In this document: positions 16,091-28,926 of the stretch, one piece after another
Position numbering within the stretch: the first letter of the stretch is position 1
Layout of the letters: every line of letters starts with the position of its first letter
Assembly (NCBI GenBank): GCA_023974075.1
Contig: CM043798.1
Span: 24,272,441 to 24,336,440, forward strand
Origin: Chaenocephalus aceratus
Lineage: Eukaryota; Chordata; Actinopteri; Perciformes; Channichthyidae
DNA: 64,000 nt
Direction of reading: 5' to 3'
Translations under genes and position numbers: made by a program
The notes under the pieces: model-generated
Seen by the model: the letters and a program-made list of their open reading frames with translations, nothing else
What the model was told of the DNA's origin: nothing
Database searches by the model: none

Positions 16091-16691
16091 AATTTCTTGG
16101 TGCCACTTTACAATAAGACTACCCTTATAAAGGGTTGACAAATAGTTTGTTATTCATTTATTAATTAGGTTGTGAACACTTTTTAAATCATTAATAAGCT
16201 TTTATAAGACATGAGATAAACAGGGCAGTTTAAACAGGGCAGTTTAAACAGGCCAGTTGCTTGCCAAATAGTGAGCCCACATGTATCTCCTGCTAAGCCT
16301 TATTAAATGGTAGTAACTCATTAATAAATGGGAATGTGTTTTACACTTTACAATAAGGCTCCCTTTTGGCAGTTATAAATATTAGTAACTCGTAAATAAA
16401 TGGTCATAAGAGATGCCAAAAAACATCAAGATGGAAGGGGGGAATCAACTCAGTGAACAACAGATACCAAGGATGCTGGCTGATGAAGAAGACAAAGTAA
16501 GCTAGGTAGCCAATATAAGGCTTAGTCATCTTGCCAAATAGTGAGCCTGTGTTGATGTATATGTTAGAACTGGTTTCTAAATGGCTCTTAATTATTAATA
16601 AAGTGTTTACAACCTAATTCATAACCTAATTATAAACCCTTTATGAATCCTTTATAAGGGTAGTCTTATTGTAAAGTGGTACCAATCTCTT
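16091..16691. mobile_element. 585-bp MITE with long inverted ends and 8-bp near-duplication
   Basis: The element runs 16099-16683. The left end starts GGTGCCACTTTACAATAAG and continues through ACTACCCTTATAAAGG. The right end is the reverse complement with GGTACC in place of GGTGCC, and similarity extends inward about 80-100 bp. Flanks are AATTTCTT (16091-16098) and AATCTCTT (16684-16691), an 8-bp duplication with one mismatch, as expected for hAT-type insertion. A second internal copy of the CACTTTACAATAAGG motif starts near 16344, so an older related end may be embedded. A short tandem of GGGCAGTTTAAACA lies at about 16221-16255. It has no coding capacity. Confidence 0.82.
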
Positions 16692-18459
16692 GATGTCGAT
16701 CAATGTGCTTTAGCCAAAGATGATGAATACTGTACAAAAGATTGTGGGATTCTCCACTGAATATGCAGTTTAAATATAAATATACCAGGTACAACCAGGT
16801 GAAAACATGTAATACAGACCTTTATGCAGAACTATATAAATGTACATGTATTTCATATTTTGTCGCTGGTGTTCCTTTTCGGACCGGCATTTGAGCATAA
16901 ATTGAGCAAAGAAAACATCACCTTGTCTGCCATGAAAAGCTTCTCTTTCATAGTTCTTTTCATCATATTGTGTTTAATTTACCCAGAGTCTGTGATCAGC
17001 CTCACAAGGCACTTCAAAGAACAACAAGGGCAAAAAGCAGGAAGGAAGGTTTGTCCCATGATGCTATATGAGAAACAGCCACCAGAGGAGGCAGGAGACA
17101 AGCAAAAGACTAATGGACATTGAGGAGCTCAGTCACATGTTGTGTTTAAGTAACATACAAAACCACAAACATGCCCAATCACTGTCAGATGACCAGCAAC
17201 CGACAATGACAAAAACAGATCCTCGCAGCGCCAGCGTCAACAGACGGACAGTTTACTGCATTCTCCAGTGCTGAAATACAACACCCCTTCAATAAGTAGC
17301 ACAAACTTGATGTTTCACAAGAGACTCGGAGCCGCTCCTGCCAATCTGCACTTCATTAGGCTGATTGCTTGTCTGTGTAAGCTACTCTCTTCGCCTGCCA
17401 GTTCCCTCGGCCTTGTTCTGATTAAAGGGGAACCTCATAAATACGCTGCTGCCTATAAAGGATTTCCTCGTTACATCAAAGTCACACGGAAGTTGTAAGC
17501 TGCTCATATAATTGCAACAAAGTGCAGGCATCTTTTAGCAGCCTCACACGCCACCAAATTCACCCTGTGGCTCCTCTCTGGTAGAATATGGCTAATTCAA
17601 ACCTTAGTCCAGTGGTCAATAATATAAATGTCATGAGGCAGGAAGAACACAATGCTGATGAGGATTAGGGCAGTAATAAAAGAGGGAAATTCTAATAAAC
17701 TGAGTTTTTAGTTTGTAAGTAACCTGATATTATATAATAGTTTTGTAAATCAACACATCGGACACAGGCAAACTTAGTCTTATGGATTTTTTCCAGTTAA
17801 ACGAACAGTAATTGTTGCTGCTAATTACTGGTAAGGTTTAGAAATATAATAATTTGACAAAAGGTACAATTACAGACAATAGTTTTGGGTTGTTAATCCC
17901 CAATTGCCAACACATTCACCTATTATAGAGATAAATGCTGTTGTGAAACTTAATAACTCCGTAATGGTCATAAATACAGAGTAAATGATTGCCAGAGAGA
18001 TGACGCATGGTATTTCTGTACAAACAAAACATCATTATAAAAGTATCTACACCAAAGAAAAGCTTGACTGGTGTGGTAAATGAACGCTCAGTAGTTACGG
18101 AAACTCTGTGAAATGTGCGTAGATAACGGCTCCTAGATCCTAAGCGACCGTAGTTTCACATGTCTACATATTGCTGCAATACATGCATTAAATGTCATTA
18201 ATTTAAAGGAAACAGTCTTAAAAACTTTAATTGTTTTGTTCATGTGAATAATAAACATTGGAGGAAAAATATAAATTGCATAGCACAATATATGCCCTTT
18301 CAAAGGGAAGAACAATATAAATACATTTTTGGTTAGAACCTTTACCATATTCTCACATATATACACACAACATGAGACATTCATACATTCCAGCATAATT
18401 ATAGAAAGAGAATATGTCCACGCTCTCTAAAAGGAAATGATGGAGTTTAGGATTGTTTT
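16692..18459. other. Non-coding region downstream of msx
   Basis: No coding exon could be supported. The part at 17270-17660 has mixed composition with several TAAT and ATTA cores and looks less neutral than its surroundings. It is a possible conserved non-coding element, but this is only an impression. Confidence 0.45.
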
Positions 18460-19097
18460 TTTATTGCTACAAGAGATGAGAAAAGTTAGTGTCAAGTTTT
18501 TATTGTGATCGATAATTTGAGGTTTAAACCTTCCTGTCTTAGAAAGCTACCTGAATTAGTACGCTTTCCATGGAGCAGTTTTTCAAGGCAGACACTATTG
18601 TAGAATTGAAAGAGTGCTTCAGAGATATGTTTTATTTGGCCTGAGTTGCTGAAACACTCATCATTCACACAAGTGCGCAAAATGTCTTGATATTAAGGCT
18701 CTTTTCATCACAAGGCACTGTATCGAATGAAGAGAAAGGCTTGAGTAAAAAGTTGTACTTTGTATTTTTGTGTGCAAGTCCTCGCCCAGCTCAATTACTG
18801 CAGAAGTAAACAAGTGAAGAGTACAAACAGCCGAACAGCAACGCCCCTCTTCTTAAAGACGAGTCATGTAAACAGGCAGTCCAAAGGGGCCAGAGGACAT
18901 CTAAGTCTGCTTTTATCCTTGATGTAGGAAAAAATAGATTTCTTATTAGACTTGAAGTGCTCAGAAAGTGGATTCAAACACTCCTTATGCAGTAGATATA
19001 TTATAAACATTGATTTTTAAAATGTCAGCCGTCCTCTGTGTCCATTTTTGGGAATCCACTGAAACACATTTCACCATAGTCAGTTATATTTCCATTT
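18460..19097 (-). other. Probable 3' UTR of msx
   Basis: This is minus-strand sequence immediately downstream of the msx stop codon. AATAAA hexamers on the minus strand occur at 18631-18636, 18499-18504 and 18460-18465, giving possible 3' UTR lengths of roughly 0.47-0.64 kb. Which signal is used cannot be decided from sequence. Confidence 0.5.
18631..18636 (-). terminator. Candidate msx polyadenylation signal
   Basis: TTTATT on the plus strand reads AATAAA on the minus strand, about 460 bp downstream of the msx stop. It is the first such hexamer met downstream. Further ones lie at 18499 and 18460. Confidence 0.45.
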
Positions 19098-20173
<1,076 letters not shown>

Positions 20174-20567
20174 GAGGCTGTGTGGAAAACGCGCCGTTAG
20201 TGACCCAGGGCGTGCAGTCCTCTGACTCGGATGCCTCAGACTTAACCGGCGACGAAGGTACAGCTGTTAAGCTTTTTCGGCTTCCTCCGGGAGAACCACA
20301 CGTCTCTCGACACAGAAACAGGGAATTTAGACCTGTAGGAGACACTGCCAACGAGCCTCCCTCCGGTTTACAGCGGATGGACTCCCCGCTGCGAGTGTTC
20401 GTCTTCATGCCGGACATCAGCGCCTCCACGCTGAACGGATGGTGGCGGCGCACCACCGGAGAGGTCTTCTCCTCCTTCCCCTCCGCACGGTTACTGTCCT
20501 CCTCGGACGAGCTGCACCCCAATTCGTTAAAGGTATCCTGAGAAGCCATCTCTCCTCCAGGGTTCAT
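20174..20567 (-). CDS. msx: Msx homeobox protein, exon 1 (N-terminal repressor region)
   Basis: Encodes residues 1-131 plus the first base of codon 132, joined to exon 2 for 282 residues in all, about the length of vertebrate Msx1 and Msx2. The Engrailed-homology (eh1) motif PFSVEALMS, which recruits Groucho/TLE corepressors, is at 44-52. A PVKSE segment at 107-111 and the conserved TPW hexapeptide-type motif at 119-121 follow, all in family order. An acidic Ser/Glu-rich stretch occupies 18-33. Two starts compete. ATG at 20567 has a weak context (C at -3, A at +4). ATG at 20549 (residue 7, MASQD) has G at -3 and G at +4 and resembles the MAS start of Msx2, so the real protein may be 276 residues. 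The exon is CpG-rich compared with its surroundings. An open plus-strand frame over it is a shadow. Confidence 0.93.
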
Positions 20568-20760
20568 CCGAAAAACAGGTGGCGAAACAGTCGAAGTGCG
20601 GCCAGGTGAGAACCGCTCCGGAGCGTGCTATGTTGTGGAGCTGTCAAGTACTTTGTGGGAGTAAATAGACGCATCACGTTGACACGGATCAACTTTGACC
20701 AATCAGTGCAGCCCGAAATGTTTATGAGTGAGCAGATGCTGCCTTCGGGGACTGTGGGAA
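20568..20760 (-). promoter_or_regulatory. Putative msx 5' UTR and proximal promoter
   Basis: CpG-richer than the flanks and directly upstream of the first msx codon. It contains an inverted CCAAT box (CCAATCA on the plus strand, 20699-20705), about 130 bp from the upstream ATG, and TCF/LEF-like CTTTGA (20693-20698) and CTTTGT (near 20651) cores. The family's Wnt and BMP responsiveness makes these plausible, but single short motifs are weak evidence. No clear TATA box is seen, apart from a TATTTA-like sequence near 20662. Confidence 0.45.
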
Positions 20761-22735
20761 ATTGAAATCTCTTGGTTTGTTTTGAGAATTGGACACATTT
20801 GTATACTAAAGGATGCCTTTATTTTTAAAATATGCCACATATTTTGTGGTTGAAGTTGAACCACACATTAACTACCAATTCTGAGTCATTTAGGATAACT
20901 GGTTCATTTGAATTTATATATTAATTAATTACTAAATCAATGATTTATGAATAGACGTAGCCTATTGTTATTCTAGCTAGGCTACATTAACTATATTCAG
21001 TGAGCTGTACCAACTACAAGAATAAAATAATATTTACAAAATACAAAAACCTACATTTCTGAAGGTTTAGAGGAGTGGTCGACTTTAAAGCAGCCCCTAA
21101 AGCACCATGAAAAAAGAAAATATTTAATTCCATCTTTGTTTAATATATTTTAAAACCAAATTAAACTTTGGAAATTATATTACAATGACTTTTGTCCTCC
21201 TATCAGATGATCAGTATAATGAAGTATACATTAAACATGTTCAGATGGGTGTCTTAAATACAGCTTGAGAGGTCTGCAGCTTAATTTTGTTTGTTTAAAA
21301 TCAAGATTGCTTTGAAAACTTGATGAGAACTTTCACCCTCTTTGGTTTAAAAAGTGAATAAAGGTAGTAGCTGCAAGAAAACAATAGATGTGCCACAGTA
21401 TTATCACAAGTTAATCCTCTGTAATGGATTAGCTTTAACTGTAACCTCATGAGGCTGCATGTGTATTGACACAGTCTCCATGTGCTTAATTATAGAGAAT
21501 TAAACCCGGGATGAAAAATGTATCTGTTTTTCTTCTGTATCTGTCAGTGTGTTTTTTACTGTTCCCTTTATTGGGACTTTCCATTGAGACTCCCAATATT
21601 GCTGTGTGATATTATATAAATAAGTCACACTCAAGTAACAGTGTTAATAAGATCACTTAATTACAGATTTGTTTTTTAAAGTCCAGCTGGTCTCTGAGAT
21701 GTGACTAGATACAATCTAGACGAGACATCCCCATGTTGCTGATACATTCGTGTTTTTGTCCTATGATTCAGTCCCATCCTCTACTCACATTAGACATGAA
21801 GTTGCTCATTGTGATCCTCATGAAGAAGCTCATTGTGATATTTTCATGAACAATTTCACGTTATTTCAGATGAAAGTGCCCTGACTCCTGATTGAGACTG
21901 TTACACTTGTTCCAGCAGATTATCTGAATAAATGGTCCTTTGATGACGGTTGAAATATTTGTAGCTGAAAGAATGTTTCTCTTATCTTAAGATTGTTCCC
22001 ATGGTCATGCCTGTGTTAGTACTTATACTGTATCTGTCGCCTAATTGCTCATATTTAACACCCGTGCAATTTTTGACATCACAAGGCGTGAGCCCTGCTT
22101 AAATTCCTCAAATATCTCAGTGGTGAGAAAGGAGAATATATATTTTTGTGTGTGTCCTTCTCGCAAATCCTTAACTGCAGAACTATTTCAGCCGCCCACA
22201 AGTTGATTTCCAGATAGTTTTCCTTAAAACTCACTGTTTTCAATGCACCGATTCTTTAAAGGACAGCCTGCAAACATTTTCCGACATTCCCTAGATTTAT
22301 ACATACAGTGAACACTTCTACTTTTTTCCCAGCATATTTTACATGTAGCCAGCAGGCGTTAGCAGCTTGTGTGTGGAGCAGAGCTCAGTTCCCAGGAGGG
22401 AACCTTAATAAAGTGGGGTTATTTCACAGACAATCAGAGGTTTGTGAAGGCGCCAGTGAGCGGCCAGATGAAAGGACTGACTCCTCAGGGGAGAAACTGT
22501 TGCCTTTTTTTCAGCTCTGTTCAGGATCCCCACCTCCATCCTCCTCCTCCTCCTCCTCCCCCTCCACCCCTCTCTCTCTTTCTCTCTGGCTGTGCCCGCA
22601 CGCCCTGCAGGCACCTTGTCAGTCATTATCCACAAAACGTGTTTATTGCCTCCTTTCCACCCTTATCCTTTTTGCACTGTTTTTACGTTTCCTTAGGTAA
22701 CTTAGTCATTTATTTCGATCTATTTCATCTAACTC
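20761..22735. other. Non-coding region upstream of msx
   Basis: No exons could be supported. The CT-rich stretch at 22540-22590 and a polypyrimidine region afterwards explain the long serine/proline-rich frames there. Enhancers are possible but cannot be assigned from sequence alone. Confidence 0.5.
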
Positions 22736-22815
22736 TTTCTTTCTTTCTTTCTTATCTTCTTTTCTTTCTTTCTTTCTTAATTTCTTTGTTTGTTTGTTTG
22801 TTTCTTATTTTCTTT

Positions 22816-22846
<31 letters not shown>

Positions 22847-22880
22847 CTCTGAATGTCTTTTTTCTTTCTTTCTTTCGTAC
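22736..22880. repeat. (TTCT)n-rich tetranucleotide tract
   Basis: Imperfect TTTC/TTCT repeats with a TTTG patch near 22787-22802. Polypyrimidine composition explains the long open frame across it. Confidence 0.93.
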
Positions 22881-24167
22881 ATGCTTTCTTTCTGTGTTGG
22901 TTCCAAGAGTCAATAGAAATATATCTTCTAATATCTAAGATATTATTTTAAAGGTTAGCAAAGGATACACAGCACATGAAAGTAAGTTATACTAAGAGAT
23001 AAGATACAATATTCTTGGCATATGTGCTAATTTATCTTTCAAACCTGTGTTTCAAGAGGTATCAATCGAAGCAGAAACTGCTTTCGCACATTTAATTATC
23101 TTATTTGTCTAACCCATCTGGCACCAACACACGCTGCAGCCTGTACTGACAACACATCAATGTCACGGCCAGCTTAATTCATATTAAATCTGAGGTGATG
23201 TTGTCTGATGTGCACTTTGAACGTGGGAATGTGTGAGTCCTGACATAAATAAACCGCAGATCTAAGACAAAAAAGGATTTAGTGAAATGAAGAAAAGGAG
23301 GAAGGAAGGAAGGAGGAGGAGGAGGAGAAATGAGAGGGGTGCTCTCCTGGGTGTAGCAAAATTACCCACACATCCCACTTCCTTTTTTCCATGATATCAT
23401 ATAAGCCTGATAATAGCTAAAGCAATTTGTCTGAACATGTTTGTGTGTGTGTACAGTGTGGATGTCCGTACAGTACAGTATGTGCGTGTGTGTGTGTGAC
23501 AGAGCAGCCTGTGAAGCCTCTGGTTGTGTGGGTCGGGCACACCTCAGAGCATTGTAATTACAGCAGCCGCTTTGAAGTGGTGGAATGTTTGGTTTGGATA
23601 ATCAGCAGCCTGTGCCGCACTCACACACTATTTACATTCCCATTAAAACACTCATTCATGCCATCATACCAGCAAATGTTACCATCAAACTCATACCTAC
23701 TGGGTACAACTTTGGGGAAGTACCATGATAGCATGTAAAGAGTAGAGTGCCTTTTAGAGCATGTAAATATGTGTCATCCTACCAATATTAGTTGTAAGTT
23801 CCTCTTGAAGTTCTTCTGCTTTTATTTCCTGCTTCTAATTCTCTTCCTAAGTTTAGAACCTCACTTTCACTGTATAATGATGTTAACAAGAATATATTTC
23901 CAATATCATTATAAAGTATATCTGTATATCGTTTTTTTATTGCATAATCTAATATTAAACAATACAAATGTGGCTGAATGTGCTGCACTCTTTCACTGTT
24001 ATACTATAAGTTGTACATTTTTCACAAATGTAAAATCAACTTATTTCACTTTTAAAAAAGATGAGCTTGGACTATACCATTTGTTACGAATCATGACATT
24101 ACCGACATTACATAAACCATTATATTAAACTCGCGTACACACCCATGCTACTATCCACAGAATGCAG
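22881..24167. other. Non-coding stretch, no gene seen
   Basis: Includes a purine-rich AGGAGG patch near 23295-23325 and a short GT run near 23440. The segment 23100-23230 is of mixed composition and might be regulatory. No coding exon is supported. Confidence 0.45.
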
Positions 24168-24786
24168 TTACGGTACGTCCACACAGCAGCTTTTCGAAAA
24201 TCTTGGAGCTGGGCGTGTCTGACAGCTTGGGGATTTTTTGCGAGCAATGCGACCAACAACCAATCACATGAAACTCCCGCCCCCGACATACAAAGCAAAA
24301 AACCCCGGGGATTTTATGCGAGCAATATATATATATATAAACTCCCAAACAGGCGAAAACCTACCAGTTTCACCCACTGTCTCTGCCACCTCCCTCCATG
24401 CCTGGTTCCTCCGGTTTGTATCCCGTTAATAGTTCTGGTCGTAAAGAACCGGGTGATTTGCTACCGTAATTTCTCGTTTGGAATATGAGGAAATGAACTG
24501 CGGTCTGGTTCTCCCTGCTTACACGCGGTTTGATTGGCTAGCGCTTCTACTGTCAGATTTGCATAAACGTGTTTGATTGGCTGACGCTTCCAGCTCAGCT
24601 TCAAAAGTTGAACATTGCTCAACTTTTGAATCCTGGAAATCCTGGAAATCTTCGCTTCGCTCCCCCACAATGCAGTTCGGCGAAAAGCGAGGCAAAGTGA
24701 CGTCATCCCCATTCAAAGTCAATGGGCAGAGAAGCGTTGGAAGCGGTGGAAGATTCGTCTAAAGCTGCTGTGTGGACGTACCGTTA
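24168..24786. mobile_element. 613-bp MITE flanked by TTA (PIF/Harbinger-like)
   Basis: The element runs 24171-24783. Its ends, CGGTACGTCCACACAGCAGC and the exact reverse complement, form a perfect inverted repeat of at least 20 bp, flanked on both sides by TTA, the type of 3-bp duplication made by PIF/Harbinger elements. Inside are two copies of a GCGAGCAAT-containing unit near 24225-24330, two GTTTGATTGGCT boxes (24527 and 24571), an 11-bp hairpin around 24600-24628 and a GACGTCA-containing segment near 24699. It has no transposase frame, so it is non-autonomous. The superfamily assignment rests only on the TSD length and sequence. Confidence 0.82.
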
Positions 24787-25380
24787 CATTCTTCTCAGCG
24801 AGACTTGTCAAACTATGTGGGACATGTTGTAAATAAGTAAGTGACACATTCACACAAGCAGACTCAATGTTATCAAATAGTTTTTACTCACATAAAAAAT
24901 GATCTAAGTGCCGTCACAAAATCCAACCCTCTCTCTCTCTCACTCTCTGAGCTTCCCAAGCCCTCCGCCTGTAATGCACCTAAATGACTACCTTGAATGC
25001 TACAATGGCGCCAGGGCCAATTAGCTCTTAACACTGGAGACAGATCTATTCAGGAGCCAGAGAATGAGGCCTCCTGTAACGTGAAAGATTGATGCCCACT
25101 TTGCTAATGACAAGAGAAGCAGGCAATCTCTTGCTCGACTTGCCCTGAGCCGTGTTACAGGAGAGTCAGCTGATGACTGTAAGCCTGCAGGGGGTCGGGG
25201 TTGAATGTTGGGATGTCGAGACATATACAGATACATGCACATTCCTATAAAAATGTTTGTTAACATATAACATTGACTGATGATGATATATGACAGGAGT
25301 CTGCCAGACAGATTTTTTGCAATATAAGTCATCCCTTGTAATATATTTATCCTAAGCAACTTTCCTACACTTTCGATACC
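24787..25380. other. Non-coding stretch
   Basis: Contains a short CT run near 24931-24945. No gene or element termini recognised. Confidence 0.5.
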
Positions 25381-25505
25381 GTAGAGGTGTCTTCGAGAGC
25401 AATTTGCGGTTAGGTGTCTTGCCCAGAGACACGTTGACATGCAGGGGCTAGGCATCAAACCCCTGACCAAAGTTGATGCTTACTTACACCCCTGAGCCAG
25501 ATCCT
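25381..25505 (-). mobile_element. tRNA-derived SINE fragment
   Basis: Read on the minus strand there is an A-box-like TGGCTCAGGGGTGTAAG, a B-box-like GGTTTGATGCC, then GTGTCTCTGGGCAAGACACC, the order typical of the common teleost tRNA-derived SINE whose body reads GGGCAAGACAC. It is diverged and truncated, with no clear target duplication. Confidence 0.65.
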
Positions 25506-28500
25506 CCCAGTTGCAATTCAGTTAGAAAAGGAGCTTTATGTTTGAGTAACAAGATTTTGAAACAATATCAGGATTTGTTAAAACAGTCAAAATCACTGTA
25601 TCACAAGATTAAATTTGAATTCAATTCATGGGGTCACAATTTTGATTCAAAACTGATTCTCATTTCAAAACAATTAATGGCATGTTCTCAAAGAATCTGA
25701 GACGATAAGAATCTTGAGAAATTAGCTTTGTGCCCAAAGGAGTGTATCGGCTTGTGTCTCTTCACCACAGTGTTATAGTGTTCCTTTTTAAGGTGATAAT
25801 TGCTTGGGTAAACGCCAACTGCAATTATAATTTTGGAACTGTTTTTTGATTAAGTTTTTTACTTGTATGTACTTACCCACTAATGTCGGTTCATAGCTTC
25901 ACCTCGCCATAACCCATAATTATGAAGCCTTCCTGTCAATTCATGAGTGAAATATTATACCTCGGAGGTGTTTGGAAAGTTGGGCGCATCTTAGAGACCT
26001 CTTAACCTTCCTTGTACCCAATAAAATTGTGCATTCTTTAAGTATGCAGGTCGGCTCTTAAATCATGTGCCTATTTAAAATATGACAACTATCAGTAAAT
26101 AAAAGGGTTATTCCAGTGTTATTTAAATATAACACTTGATGTGGAAAATAAGAACGATATACATTACAAAGTTTTCTCTAAGGACTGGCGATCACAGCAA
26201 CCTATCCTGATTTTTAAAAGTCTTCTACACCACGCAAGTATTTTTGCAGCCTACTTGGCATTCAGGCTCTGTAAATTAACCATGGACCGCGTTCCTGATG
26301 AGAGAAAAGGAGCATCATCAGACTTCTATGACTCATTGTGCATCACAGGCCTCATGACTTCAGTTTCCGTGTCAGACTCTCAGCCTCAGCGGAGAGCGAG
26401 CGAGACTAGCCAGGGGCCATCTGTTCCTCTCACAGCCGTGTAGGTTCTGTTTGACACACTATATCTTAATCAGTTCTGACAGGTCGGATTTATGACGAGG
26501 TCGTCGTTTAAATCACAAAGAAGCTTGTTATTAGGCAGAGGCACTGAAATGGTATAATTGTTTTTAAGTGGCGCTCAAAGGGCAAGTGCGCATGTATGTG
26601 TGTGTTGCATGTGATCATGTGAACATGCACAGTATTCTGGGAAGTTTTCCAGAGATTGGGGAAATCCACCTTCCACACAACAAACAACTTAAACCACAAA
26701 AACAAATCTCCTTTTAAAATATTTTTTGTCTCATTACAGCAAATAACATTTTATGGCATAAAAAGCCACAACTTTCCCAGCTGTGTTACGCGCACCCTTC
26801 GGGTTATAAGAGAGTTACACACAGGGACAGTGTAAAACCACCATAGTACTGTATATACCAACCAACCTAACACTTGTTTTCAAGACCTCTTTACTTTAAT
26901 GTTTAAATGTTGACATAGGTGTCTTAAATGTGTGCATATGTATAAATGTGTCTGTTGATTGTGTGTATATATAGGTATATACATATTCTCATACATATTT
27001 TTTATTTTATATATCTTTGTTATTGTATTCTGAATTGTGGGAAACGGTATTTCGATCTCTCTGTCTGTACACACAAACTGAAAGATTGACAAAAAAGTTG
27101 ACTTTGACTTATGTTATTATTAAAATGCAACTTTAAAAACTAAATAATGAGTATTTGCTGCTCAAAAAAATTAGGTAAATGTTCAATTTGAGCCTTAACA
27201 TTTGTGGTGTTGTGATACTGGCCTATCCCTCGTTATATATTTAATAAATTGCTCACTATTACTAAATACTTCCTAAGTTGTTGTCCTTCATCCTCTTCTT
27301 TAATACATGGCGCCAACTTTTTAAGATGAACAGGAAAAGTCCACTCATCTTTTCCGAGATTCCGGTTCAGTATGTGTTTTGTGTTACCTTGGGGTGAAAT
27401 CAGTGTCTAGCGAGAGCTTCTTTTATAGAGTCATAAAGAACAAAGCACTTAACTGAATAAACAAATCAGCCCCTCTGCCAAAACAAGGAAAAGAGAACAT
27501 CAAAGCTGGCTGTAATCGTTTTTAAAGGTCAGCGGCTGGCTCTGTGGTTACAGGGCTAGTGGGTTTATTGGGGAAGAGAGGTCGTCGCCTGGCTGAGTAG
27601 ACGACTAAAAACCTCTCAAAGGACAGGATAACTGATCAGCTGATCATTCGGACAGCGGAGACGTGGGATGAGGTGCAAAGAAACGTGTAACCTGACCCAT
27701 TAGTGGATCTTCATTCATGAAATCCTTCCTGTATGAGTTTATATCTTTCTTTCTGAGTATGTGTGGCAGACTGAGACTCAGACTCACTGCTGTTTGATGA
27801 GCGAAAGACGCCAGCCACAGTGGGACCAGGGACATAGCTGGGATGTGATAGAGAGTCTAGAGCACACAAACACACATTCTGATCTTTGCTCTGATCCTGC
27901 AGAGTTAGAACTGCCACTAGGGTGACCCTTTCTCCGCCTACGGGGTCAAAGGTTACAAACCTCTGCATGCGTCCTTTGAAACTGAGCAACAGGGGCTTGC
28001 TGCCGGACTGATTGGCAGGATGGCAATTACCCACATGCTTGTCCCATTTATCTGCCTCACCTTGTAGCAATGAGGAGGAGAGGAATGCAGAGCAAAGCTT
28101 AACAACAAGTCTAAAGTATACATTATGTTTCAGCTTGGTTTTAAAAATCATAAATAATGCTGTTCTTGGCAAAATGTCACTACTATCTCAAATATGCCAC
28201 TTTAATGGCTTTCTGAGTTTCTGAAGGTGGTTAGCTTTGATCTTTAACACATGCTTTCGTAAATCTATCCCATAAAGCCACCACTGTTATGTTTCATTAT
28301 TAACATGTACACAACATTATTGCATTGTCTTTTTTTAATTTTATTATTTTATTGTTTTGTTATTGTAATTTTCTTTTCACTATAACTGCAATTTTATACA
28401 TATGCTTCTATTCAAAAAACAATACTAGTGTACTGCCTTTTTAATTCTGCAAATATCAATTCAAACGGTGTAATATAGTTACTGTTGCAAAGACATACTA

Positions 28501-28781
28501 TGATTTATTTTGCTGAAGTTGATGGCAAGTACATTGGTGTAATCTGAAAAAGCAAGTCAGATAGAGACTTGTGAAATTGGTCCAATGAAGTCAACTAGCA
28601 ACACAGCCATGTGATGATAAGACCGGCTGTAAACAATTCCATAGTAAATAAGATATCTACTCAAAATGATGAGGAAGTGCAAACAATAGGGACTACATAT
28701 ATGTCTGCACTTCCAAGAAAAGCTGTATATTTTATAATTGTCAGAATTTTCACATCAAGCCTGCATGACATGACTGTGCAT
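25506..28781. other. Non-coding stretch, no gene seen
   Basis: AT-rich sequence; short open frames have no recognisable motifs and no supporting splice structure. A TATATA-rich patch lies near 26960-26990. Confidence 0.5.
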
Positions 28782-28869
28782 TTAAATCAGCCTGTCCTCC
28801 TACAAAAAACGACCATATAGGCCGATTGTTCATGCCCTTATTACGACCCAGAGACACGTTTTAAAGTGT

Positions 28870-28926
28870 ATGTTGTTTCTTACACGACCACTAGAGGTGC
28901 TCTAGTGGTCGTGTAAGAAACAACAT
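28870..28926. repeat. Perfect 27-bp hairpin with 3-nt loop
   Basis: Arms 28870-28896 and 28900-28926 are exact reverse complements around GTG. The corresponding place in the right arm of the 3.4-kb element (near 32045) has only CTCTAGTGCTCCCG, so the palindrome was added in the left arm after the arms formed. Confidence 0.95.

Noticed and set aside
22308..22938. Frames of 130 and 189 codons rich in Ser, Pro, Phe
   Set aside because: They run through polypyrimidine and TTCT repeats and show no protein motif.
24312..24345. TATATATATA run as a possible TATA promoter
   Set aside because: It lies inside a non-coding MITE and precedes no gene.
25021..25470. 149-codon minus-strand frame
   Set aside because: No domain, ordinary AT-rich composition, and it partly overlaps a SINE.
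28870..28926. Hairpin as a microRNA precursor
   Set aside because: A perfect 27-bp stem with a 3-nt loop is too short and too perfect for a typical animal pre-miRNA, and it lies in a transposon arm.
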